DNA of 7,174 nucleotides from Candidatus Methanomethylophilaceae archaeon (lineage in GTDB: Archaea; Thermoplasmatota; Thermoplasmata; Methanomassiliicoccales; Methanomethylophilaceae). The stretch is taken from contig SKHQ01000087.1 of assembly GCA_007116915.1 (NCBI GenBank), positions 1-7,174 of the forward strand, given 5' to 3'. Both the position numbers and the translations under genes were made by a program. The stretch's first letter is position 1; every line of letters begins with the position of its first letter. Positions 1-5,442 of this stretch are shown one piece after another. The notes beneath the pieces are model-generated. The model saw nothing but the letters and a program-made list of their open reading frames with translations. It had not been told where the DNA came from and made no database searches.

Positions 1-103
1 CCACGTCGTCCTCCGTTGTCACCTCCGCATATCGACGGTTTCGGTATACAAGGATACGCCGAACATCCCGGTCAAGCCTAGCATCAGGTGCTAAGGCCCA
101 GAG
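1..103. other. Window edge with no assignable gene
   Basis: No convincing gene start or end can be fixed here. On the minus strand the frame of the upstream HEPN-like gene stays open beyond its TAG stop all the way to the window edge (34 codons), and the last part reads like protein (…RILVYRNRRYAEVTTEDDV). However, no ATG lies in that frame. Perfect Shine-Dalgarno-like strings on the minus strand (GGAGGTGA at 26-19 and GGAGG at 14-10) precede a GTG at 4-2, so a further minus-strand gene could begin at the very edge. Plus-strand frames are also open for short runs. The sequence beyond position 1 would be needed to choose. Confidence 0.4.
77..96 (-). repeat. Short hairpin just after the HEPN-like gene
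   Basis: CCTAGCA (77-83) can pair with TGCTAAGG (89-96) around a 5-base loop, leaving one bulged A. It lies 8 bases past the TAG stop of the minus-strand gene. No T-run follows on the minus strand, so it is a weak candidate for a terminator. It also overlaps an open reading frame. Confidence 0.3.
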
Positions 104-748
104 CTATTTAGTCGTTTCCTTAGACACTGGGGCGGTGGAATTGAGTGAGGGGCGCTTGGAGCGCAGCCACTCGTAATAATATTGGTTGGAGATCCTTGCC
201 AATTCGATGAAGGTGTGCAAAGGACCCTTCATCATCCGGTTGGGGCGCATGGATATGCTCAACGAGCCTATCACGCATCTTTTGGAGCGATCGGAGATGG
301 AATTGTCATGGACCGCGAGGTTCCTCATCGTTATGATGTCATTCCATTCCCGGTTACGGTCGATGGTCATACGACCTTCTACCAAGCTCCGGTCCATTAT
401 CGCCCGCAGGGAAAGCTGGGTGTCGTTATTGCCATCTTGTCTAGAGACCTTCTTGGCGGAATGCTCTATAGTGCTGAGAACATCGACAAATAGCATCTTT
501 CCCAAATAAACGGACCTTTCCGCTATCTCTGCATTCAACTCCTCCTCATCGATGTCGTACTTACGCACGCCTCCAGTCCACAATCGGTAGTAGAACTGCA
601 GTATCTCCTTGGTTATCATCGATTTGTTGTGTATCATGGAGAACGCCTGAGCGCCAGAATCCTTACCTCCCGATTCCTCGGACAGGATGGCGGAGAAGAG
701 TCTCGACTCCTCCATCAGCATATCGGCCCTCTCCACAAGGTCGAACAT
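104..748 (-). CDS. Hypothetical protein with HEPN-like R-x4-H motif
   Basis: This encodes a soluble, charged protein of 214 residues with no signal peptide or membrane segment. I do not recognise the family. The only diagnostic feature is RNLAVH at residues 142-147, which fits the R-x4-6-H motif of HEPN proteins. Many of those are RNases or toxins, while others are only structural. It sits in a predicted helix-rich setting (EWNDIITM before it). No nucleotidyltransferase (MNT) antitoxin partner is visible in the window. I chose the ATG at 748 because a TATA-like TTATAT lies 22-27 bases upstream, as expected for a leaderless archaeal mRNA. Longer in-frame starts, up to 985, would run into the divergent paaK gene. 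The stop is TAG, and the frame remains open after it. The gene looks more AT-rich than its neighbours. HEPN assignment is tentative; the gene itself is likely real. Confidence 0.7.
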   Translation of the reverse strand: MFDLVERADMLMEESRLFSAILSEESGGKDSGAQAFSMIHNKSMITKEILQFYYRLWTGGVRKYDIDEEELNAEIAERSVYLGKMLFVDVLSTIEHSAKKVSRQDGNNDTQLSLRAIMDRSLVEGRMTIDRNREWNDIITMRNLAVHDNSISDRSKRCVIGSLSISMRPNRMMKGPLHTFIELARISNQYYYEWLRSKRPSLNSTAPVSKETTK

Positions 749-769
749 TAGCGACCCATCAACAAGTGC

Positions 770-775
770 ATATAA
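770..775 (-). promoter_or_regulatory. TATA box, minus-strand HEPN-like gene
   Basis: TTATAT on the minus strand lies 22-27 bases upstream of the ATG at 748. This spacing matches a leaderless archaeal transcript that starts at or next to the start codon. No Shine-Dalgarno sequence is seen before that ATG, which agrees. Confidence 0.5.
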
Positions 776-797
776 CTGGTTTGTGCATTTCCTCGGC

Positions 798-818
798 TGA
801 CAATTTATATCATTGTTA
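798..818 (+). promoter_or_regulatory. paaK1 TATA box inside an inverted repeat
   Basis: TTTATAT at 804-810 is a good archaeal TATA box. It predicts transcription starting near 830-835, just before or within the Shine-Dalgarno sequence of the first ligase gene. The box is framed by TGACAAT (798-804) and ATTGTTA (812-818), an inverted repeat matching at 6 of 7 positions. A protein bound to this dyad would block TBP, so it is a candidate repressor operator. Operator function is inferred. Confidence 0.5.
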
Positions 819-831
819 TGCAATCCGTGTC

Positions 832-836
832 GGAGG
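832..836 (+). promoter_or_regulatory. Shine-Dalgarno site deciding the paaK1 start
   Basis: GGAGG lies 8 bases before the ATG at 845. The upstream in-frame ATG at 818 has no such site. It also lies only 8 bases after the TATA box, so it would precede the expected transcription start. Confidence 0.7.
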
Positions 837-844
837 ACTATCTG

Positions 845-2143
845 ATGTATTGGAATGCCCGCATGGAATGTATGCCCAAGGATGAGCTGAGGAGACATCA
901 GTTCAGGGAGCTGAAGACCCTGGTTTATCGGCTCTATAGTTTCAACAATTTCTATCACGACCGAATGAAGGAGCAGGGCGTCCATCCCGATGACATCCAG
1001 TCCCTCGAGGATATCCGCAAACTACCATTCATGCACAAGCAGGACCTCCGGGACAATTACCCGACCAAGATGTTCACGTCATCCCGCGAAGAGGTCGTCC
1101 GTTATCATGTTTCATCAGGTACTACTGGTAAACCCACCCTAGTAGGTTACACAGCTCAGGACATTGACTTCTGGACTGACAGCCTCGCCCGTGCCCTGAC
1201 CTCTATCGGTATAGGCACCGATGACGTCGTACAGGTGTCATATGGTTACGGTCTATTCACCGGGGGTCTCGGCCTCCACTATGGCGCCGAACGCGTAGGG
1301 GCGACAGTCCTGCCGGCCAGCGTCGGTAACACCGAGAGACAGTTGGAACTCATGATCGACCTCGATGTCACTGCCATCGCCTGCACGCCATCCTACATGA
1401 TACACATGGGCGAGGTGGCCAAGAAACTGGGTATAGATTTCCAGCGTGACACCAAGCTTAGGAAAGCCATCCTCGGTGCCGAACCCTGGTCCGAAGGCAT
1501 GCGTCAGCACATACAGGATAATCTGGGCATAGAGGCTTACGACATATACGGGACCTCCGAGCTCTCCGGTCCGATGTTCACGGAATGCGAGGAGCGTAAC
1601 GGCATCCACATTTGGAGCGATGTTGCCATCGTGGAGATCATCGACCCTGAGACCGAGGAACCTGTTCCTGACGGAGAAATCGGAGAGTTGGTGATAACCG
1701 TTCTGAAGAAGGAGGCCATGCCGATGATCCGCTACCGCATACGAGACCTCACCTACGCGCTTGAGGATAAATGCGAGTGCGGTAGGACGTCCACCCGTAT
1801 AGGAAGGATAAGCGGTAGGACTGATGACATGCTCATCATACGCGGTATCAACGTCTTCCCGTCCCAGGTCGAGCATACACTCATGAACATCCCCGAGGTC
1901 GGTGAGCAGTTCATGATAATCCTGGACCGAAAAGGGGCCCTCGATGTGATGACCGTGCAGGTGGAACTGTCACCCGACCACTTCAGCGACAAGATGGCGG
2001 ACATGATGGCCATCAAGAAGAAGATAGACTCGGATATGAAGAAATACCTCAACATCTCCGTGAACGTAGAGCTGATGGACCCCGGCTCGCTACCCCGTTT
2101 CGAAGGGAAGGCCAAGAGGGTCGTAGACAAGAGGGTGTTCTAA
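845..2143 (+). CDS. paaK: Phenylacetate-CoA ligase family protein, copy 1
   Basis: An AMP-forming aryl-acid CoA ligase of the ANL superfamily (432 residues, typical PaaK length). The family joins phenylacetate or a related aryl acid to CoA with ATP, through an acyl-adenylate, in the cytoplasm. Visible motifs: phosphate-binding SSGTTGKPT at residues 90-98, GAEPW at 211-215, adenylate-binding YGTSE at 235-239, YRIRDL with Arg298 and Asp301, CECGRT with Cys310 and Cys312, the hinge region GRTDDM near 324-329, and the C-terminal lysine of RFEGK at 422. All catalytic signatures are present, so it is probably active. The ATG at 845 is preferred because of its Shine-Dalgarno site and because it matches the start of copy 2. 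The gene overlaps the next by one base (TAATG), so translation of the two is probably coupled. The true substrate (phenylacetate, hydroxyphenylacetate, indoleacetate or other) cannot be read from sequence. Confidence 0.92.
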   Translation: MYWNARMECMPKDELRRHQFRELKTLVYRLYSFNNFYHDRMKEQGVHPDDIQSLEDIRKLPFMHKQDLRDNYPTKMFTSSREEVVRYHVSSGTTGKPTLVGYTAQDIDFWTDSLARALTSIGIGTDDVVQVSYGYGLFTGGLGLHYGAERVGATVLPASVGNTERQLELMIDLDVTAIACTPSYMIHMGEVAKKLGIDFQRDTKLRKAILGAEPWSEGMRQHIQDNLGIEAYDIYGTSELSGPMFTECEERNGIHIWSDVAIVEIIDPETEEPVPDGEIGELVITVLKKEAMPMIRYRIRDLTYALEDKCECGRTSTRIGRISGRTDDMLIIRGINVFPSQVEHTLMNIPEVGEQFMIILDRKGALDVMTVQVELSPDHFSDKMADMMAIKKKIDSDMKKYLNISVNVELMDPGSLPRFEGKAKRVVDKRVF

Positions 2144-2571
2144 TGCCCCAAAGACACGTCATAAAGCAGATATCGGTGTTCGTGAACAACGAACCAGGAA
2201 GACTTGCAAAGATTGCCAGGATGCTGAGTGAGGAAGGTATAGACATATGTGCCTTCAACATCGCCGAGGCCAGTGGCTTCGGTGTGTTCCGTGCCATTGT
2301 GCGCGAGCCTGATAAGGCCTACGCAAAACTGAAGGAACGCGGCATCATAGTGAAGGAGACCGAGGTCATAGCCATCCCCATGCAGGACCGCCCCGGTGGC
2401 CTCTTCGAGGCCGCTGCCGTTCTGGGTGAGGCGGGGATAAACATCGAGTATGGTTACGCCTACTCTGGAAAGGGTGGTGCCACCTTCTTCATCCGTGTCG
2501 ACGACACCGAGGCGGCCATTAAGACCCTCCTCGACCGCGGAGTGAAACTGATGCACGAAGGGGACCTATAG
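2143..2571 (+). CDS. Tandem ACT-domain protein, copy 1
   Basis: A 142-residue protein made of two ACT domains, at about residues 8-68 and 76-138. ACT domains bind amino acids and regulate enzymes or transcription. The ligand-pocket turns NEPGRLA (16-22) and DRPGGLF (82-88) are clear in both halves. Such small proteins (COG4747-like) commonly accompany archaeal paaK-like genes and are sometimes misannotated as acetolactate synthase regulatory subunits. The adjacent ligase makes an aromatic amino acid the likely ligand, but this is inferred. GAGG at 2131-2134 in the end of the ligase gene serves as Shine-Dalgarno, 8 bases before the ATG. The stop is TAG, followed after three sense codons by an in-frame TGA (2581-2583) that overlaps the next ATG. 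If UAG is read as pyrrolysine in this organism, the protein would gain four residues. Confidence 0.88.
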   Translation: MPQRHVIKQISVFVNNEPGRLAKIARMLSEEGIDICAFNIAEASGFGVFRAIVREPDKAYAKLKERGIIVKETEVIAIPMQDRPGGLFEAAAVLGEAGINIEYGYAYSGKGGATFFIRVDDTEAAIKTLLDRGVKLMHEGDL

Positions 2572-2582
2572 GCGGACTTCTG

Positions 2583-3536
2583 ATGCCGAATCTCAATGTG
2601 GCAGTCCTAGGCCAGCCAGGCTTCTCATCCTCTCTGGCAAAGAAGAGCAGCGTCTCCGACCTGGCTTTCTATGACCTCAAGAAAGGTCAAGCCCAGATAA
2701 CCATCGTGGAACCTGTTCGATATCCAGAGAGGCTTGCACCGTTGTTCTATGCCTGCTCCCTGGCCGATATGGCCATAATCGTGGTGGAGAAGGTGGATCA
2801 TCTCTTCGGAGAGGCCATAGTCATGTTGGACACCCTAGGGGTTTCCAAAGGGGCGATCCTTTTGAAGGGATTCATACAGAAGGAGCAGATCGCACCTCTT
2901 CTGCAAGGTACCGTGGCCGAGGGATACGATTTCATCGATGACGACGCCGTCGCCCTGCGCGAGTCGCTCCTGGAGGCCGCTGCATCCATAAAGGGGAAGG
3001 AGGAACGTCACGGCACCGTTCCGGTGGATCATCATTTCAACGTCAAAGGTGTCGGGACGGTCGTATTAGGAAAGGTCAGTGACGGCACCATACGGAAGCA
3101 CGATAAACTGACGGCACATCCTTTGGGAGTAATAGTGAACCTCAGGTCGATCCAGAAACATGATGACGACTTTGATACGGCATCGGTGGGGGATCGTGTC
3201 GGTTTAGCTTTACGCGGTGTAGACTCCGACCGTTTGGACAGAGGTCATGTGCTCAGCGACGACCCGCGTATCGCCGCCGTGGATGAGTTCGACGCCGTTG
3301 CTGATATCAGCAGATTCTGGAGAGCTCCTCTGCGCGAAGGCATGGTCATACATCTCGGACATTGGATGCAGATGGTGCCCTGCCGTGTTTTATCGGTATC
3401 TGGTGAGCCGGGTTCCCCGAAGCTTTCCTTGAAGGCCGATGACCTGATAATCCATCTCCCCGGAGACAAGGCCACCATAATGCATCTTGAGGGTGGAAAG
3501 CTCCGCGTCGCAGGGAGTCTGACCCTTCCAAGCTGA
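2583..3536 (+). CDS. SelB-like translation factor with degenerate GTPase domain (aSelBL)
   Basis: A 317-residue EF-Tu/SelB relative. Residues 1 to about 140 keep the outline of the G domain but not its motifs. The P-loop GHVDHGK[ST] is replaced by GQPGFSSS (10-17) with no lysine. The DxPGH motif is replaced by EPVRY (43-47). NKxD is missing near LLKGF (93-97). Domain 2 (about 145-230) is well kept, with HHFNVKGVGTVVLGKV and the VNLRSIQKH strand. Domain 3 (about 235-315) follows. The winged-helix C-terminus of true SelB, which reads the selenocysteine element, is absent. This matches the published archaeal aSelBL family, for which pyrrolysyl-tRNA delivery was proposed and later questioned, and whose role is unknown. 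It is very unlikely to hydrolyse GTP in the normal way. Its ATG follows ACT copy 1 by 11 bases with only a weak Shine-Dalgarno (GGCGGA, 2571-2576), suggesting coupled translation. Confidence 0.82.
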   Translation: MPNLNVAVLGQPGFSSSLAKKSSVSDLAFYDLKKGQAQITIVEPVRYPERLAPLFYACSLADMAIIVVEKVDHLFGEAIVMLDTLGVSKGAILLKGFIQKEQIAPLLQGTVAEGYDFIDDDAVALRESLLEAAASIKGKEERHGTVPVDHHFNVKGVGTVVLGKVSDGTIRKHDKLTAHPLGVIVNLRSIQKHDDDFDTASVGDRVGLALRGVDSDRLDRGHVLSDDPRIAAVDEFDAVADISRFWRAPLREGMVIHLGHWMQMVPCRVLSVSGEPGSPKLSLKADDLIIHLPGDKATIMHLEGGKLRVAGSLTLPS

Positions 3537-3563
3537 CCGTGGAGATATCATAAAATACGGTCA
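3534..3563 (+). promoter_or_regulatory. Inverted repeat around the putative paaK2 TATA box
   Basis: TGACCGT (3534-3540) and ACGGTCA (3557-3563) form a perfect 7-base inverted repeat with a 16-base spacer. The left arm includes the aSelBL stop codon. The spacer contains the A/T-rich ATAAAATA (3550-3557), the best TATA candidate for the second ligase, with a predicted start near 3579. It could be an operator, or an RNA hairpin at the end of the upstream message. No T-run follows, which weakens the terminator reading. Confidence 0.4.
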
Positions 3564-3572
3564 TCCCATTCA

Positions 3573-3599
3573 GTGTCAAAACCGTGTCATGACCTGTCA
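3573..3599 (+). repeat. Three helically phased TGTCA repeats before paaK2
   Basis: TGTCA occurs at 3574-3578, 3585-3589 and 3595-3599. The repeats are spaced 11 and 10 bases apart, so all would face the same side of the helix. The first two share a preceding G. They lie just upstream of and across the predicted transcription start of the second ligase gene. A binding array for a regulator is possible. Function is inferred. Confidence 0.4.
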
Positions 3600-3610
3600 C
3601 GGCACTCTAC

Positions 3611-3614
3611 GAGG
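3611..3614 (+). promoter_or_regulatory. Shine-Dalgarno site deciding the paaK2 start
   Basis: GAGG ends 7 bases before the ATG at 3622. The in-frame ATG at 3589 has no such site, and its extra residues have no counterpart in the first ligase copy. The ATG at 3616 is in frame but lies only one base after the GAGG. Confidence 0.6.
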
Positions 3615-3621
3615 AATGCAG

Positions 3622-4926
3622 ATGGAATGCTGGAACCACAAGATCGAGACCATGGGCAGGGAGGATATCGAGCGTATGCAGTTGAGCTCACTCAAGGAGC
3701 TCGTTTCAAGGCTCTACGATTCCTCACCACACTATCATTCCCGTATGAGAGAGGCCGGGGTGTTACCGGGTGACATACGCTCATTGCAGGACATCGTGAG
3801 ATTGCCCTCGATGAACAAGTTAGACCTCCGAGACAACTACCCCGACAAGCTGTTCACCGCCCCGCCGGAGGACGTCATCCGCTATCACGTCTCATCCGGG
3901 ACCACCGGTAAGCCTACCGTGGTGGGATACACACGCAACGACATAGAGAACTGGTCCGAGTCCTTGGCACGAAGTTTCGCGTCCTTCGGCCTAGGTCGTA
4001 AGGATGTGATCCAAGTCAGCAACGGCTATGGACTCTTCTCCGGAGGCCTGGGGATGCATTACGGAGTGGAGAAGCTCGGCGCCGCCGTCGTTCCTGCCAG
4101 CACCGGCGGGACAAAGAAGCAGATAGACCTGATCAAGGACCTCAATGTGACGGCCATTGCCTGTACCCCCTCCTATCTGGTGCATATGATAGAGGTCGCC
4201 GAGGGGATGGGTTTGGATTTCCGTAATGATACGAGGATGCGGGCTGCCATATTGGGGGCTGAACCCTGGTCCGAGAACATGCGTCGGCACATCGAGGACA
4301 GGATGGGGATAAAAGCCCAGAACTGCTATGGTGCCAGTGAACTGTCAGGCCCTTTGTTCACTGAATGTCAGGAGCAGGATGGTATACACATATGGGGCGA
4401 TCTCTGCCTCGTCGAGGTCGTGGATCCTGAGACAGGGGAGCATGTCGGTGACGGTGAACGTGGGGAACTGGTGTTCACCATGCTCAAGCGAGAGGCCTTA
4501 CCCATCATCAGATACCGCATCGGAGATCTGAGCGGTATCACATGGGAGAAATGCAACTGTGGCCGGACTCATCCACGACTGCAGCGTTTGACTGGAAGGG
4601 TTGACGACATGATAATCATCCGTGGAATCAACGTGTTCCCGTCCCAGGTTGAGCATGTGTTGGGCGAGATAGATGAGGTGACCCAACAGTACATGATAGT
4701 CGTAGAGTCGCGCGGGGTCATGGACAACATGGCGGTGCAGGTGGAACTGGACCCGAAGGCTTTCACGGACGATATCCTTGCTTTAAGAGGCATATCCTCC
4801 AAGGTCGCCAAGGCCTTACAGGAAGTGCTTAATGTGAAGGTCGACGTTCAACTGATGGAGCCTGGATCCCTACCTCGTTTCGAAGGGAAGTCCAAGAGGG
4901 TCATAGACAAGAGGGTGATGATGTGA
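3622..4926 (+). CDS. paaK: Phenylacetate-CoA ligase family protein, copy 2
   Basis: A second AMP-forming aryl-acid CoA ligase, 434 residues. It aligns with copy 1 from start to end without a visible gap, with more than half of positions identical by eye, so the pair arose by duplication. Motifs: SSGTTGKPT at residues 91-99, YGASE at 236-240, CNCGRT with Cys311 and Cys313, hinge GRVDDM near 326-331, and C-terminal Lys423 in RFEGK. It differs from copy 1 at the ribose-binding stretch (YRIGDLS instead of YRIRDLT) and in the adenine-site motif (YGASE instead of YGTSE). Residues near the acid pocket also differ, such as VSNGYGLFSGG against VSYGYGLFTGG. These changes fit a different acid preference, which is inference. 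The end overlaps the ACT gene by 4 bases (GTGA). An upstream promoter-like region suggests it can be transcribed apart from copy 1. Confidence 0.91.
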   Translation: MECWNHKIETMGREDIERMQLSSLKELVSRLYDSSPHYHSRMREAGVLPGDIRSLQDIVRLPSMNKLDLRDNYPDKLFTAPPEDVIRYHVSSGTTGKPTVVGYTRNDIENWSESLARSFASFGLGRKDVIQVSNGYGLFSGGLGMHYGVEKLGAAVVPASTGGTKKQIDLIKDLNVTAIACTPSYLVHMIEVAEGMGLDFRNDTRMRAAILGAEPWSENMRRHIEDRMGIKAQNCYGASELSGPLFTECQEQDGIHIWGDLCLVEVVDPETGEHVGDGERGELVFTMLKREALPIIRYRIGDLSGITWEKCNCGRTHPRLQRLTGRVDDMIIIRGINVFPSQVEHVLGEIDEVTQQYMIVVESRGVMDNMAVQVELDPKAFTDDILALRGISSKVAKALQEVLNVKVDVQLMEPGSLPRFEGKSKRVIDKRVMM

Positions 4927-5345
4927 CCCTGGTCAAGCAGCTATCAGTGATGGTGGAGAACCGGGTCGGAAGGCTCGCCGAGGTCACCGGGACGATAGGC
5001 GAGGCCGGAGCTAACATTCTGGGTTTCAGTATAGCCGAGGGTGAGAACTTCGGTATCGTGCGCTTCATGCTCGACCGTACCGACGACGCATATAACGCCC
5101 TCAAGGCCAACGGTCACACCGTATCCTGCAGCGATGTCATCGCATTACCCATAGAGGACAATCCCGGCGGTCTGCACCGTGTGGCAGCACGCTGCGCCCA
5201 ACTCGGTGTCAATATCGTTTACGCCTACGCCTTCCGTAAAAGTGACGGTGCCGTCCTGGTCCTCAAGGTGGATGACAGCGCCCGCTCCGTCCGTATGCTC
5301 AAAGCTGATGGTTTCAATCCATTGGATGTCGAGGAACTCGTCTAA
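4923..5345 (+). CDS. Tandem ACT-domain protein, copy 2
   Basis: A 140-residue protein of two ACT domains (about residues 6-66 and 74-136), paralogous to the protein after the first ligase. It starts with GTG, overlapping the ligase stop as GTGA, with GAGG at 4911-4914 as Shine-Dalgarno 8 bases upstream. The second pocket turn, DNPGGLH (79-85), is intact. In the first turn the usual proline is replaced (NRVGRLA, 13-19, against NEPGRLA in copy 1), so ligand binding at that site may have changed. The strict pairing of each ligase with its own ACT gene suggests that each ACT protein senses the end product for, or binds to, its partner ligase. That link is inferred from context. The gene ends in TAA and is the last of this unit, 97 bases before the symporter genes. 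Confidence 0.87.
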   Translation: MTLVKQLSVMVENRVGRLAEVTGTIGEAGANILGFSIAEGENFGIVRFMLDRTDDAYNALKANGHTVSCSDVIALPIEDNPGGLHRVAARCAQLGVNIVYAYAFRKSDGAVLVLKVDDSARSVRMLKADGFNPLDVEELV

Positions 5346-5364
5346 TAACGATTCCCATTAAAAG

Positions 5365-5371
5365 ATAAATA
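5365..5371 (+). promoter_or_regulatory. Putative TATA box of the symporter unit
   Basis: ATAAATA lies in an A/T-rich stretch soon after the ACT copy 2 stop. It predicts transcription starting near 5394, which is the left edge of the dyad at 5393-5417. This would leave a leader of about 50 bases before the ATG at 5443. Confidence 0.4.
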
Positions 5372-5392
5372 CTAAAAGAGCAATGAACTGTG

Positions 5393-5417
5393 AACCGTGA
5401 TAACACATATCATGGTT
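5393..5417 (+). promoter_or_regulatory. Near-perfect dyad in the symporter leader
   Basis: AACCGTGATA (5393-5402) and TATCATGGTT (5408-5417) form an inverted repeat that matches at 9 of 10 positions around ACACA. In RNA the odd position is a G-U pair, and two more wobble pairs could extend the stem. It starts where transcription is predicted to begin, so it may be an operator at the start site or a 5' hairpin. It is followed by TTTGATTTGT, so a terminator for the upstream unit is also possible. Confidence 0.5.
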
Positions 5418-5442
5418 TGATTTGTCACAGGGAGGAAGGGGG

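Noticed and set aside
45..80. A CCGAAC…GGTCAAGCC stretch resembling loop C and helix III of 5S rRNA
   Set aside because: The flanking helices I, II, IV and V cannot be formed, the loop is too short, and a protein-coding frame explains the bases at least as well.
182..509. Two plus-strand frames of about 105 residues opposite the HEPN-like gene
   Set aside because: They overlap the minus-strand gene completely and lack promoter and ribosome-binding signals or recognisable domains.
818..844. First ligase starting at the ATG at 818
   Set aside because: This ATG lies 8 bases after the TATA box and has no Shine-Dalgarno. The ATG at 845 has GGAGG at good spacing and matches the paralogue start.
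749..985. Longer N-terminus of the minus-strand gene, starting at 985
   Set aside because: It would overlap the divergent ligase and its promoter. The ATG at 748 has a TATA-like box at leaderless spacing.
2583..3536. Calling the elongation-factor-like gene an active GTPase or true SelB
   Set aside because: The P-loop lysine, DxPGH and NKxD are missing, and there is no C-terminal winged-helix region.
3589..3621. Second ligase starting at the ATG at 3589
   Set aside because: No ribosome-binding site precedes it, and the extra residues have no match in copy 1.
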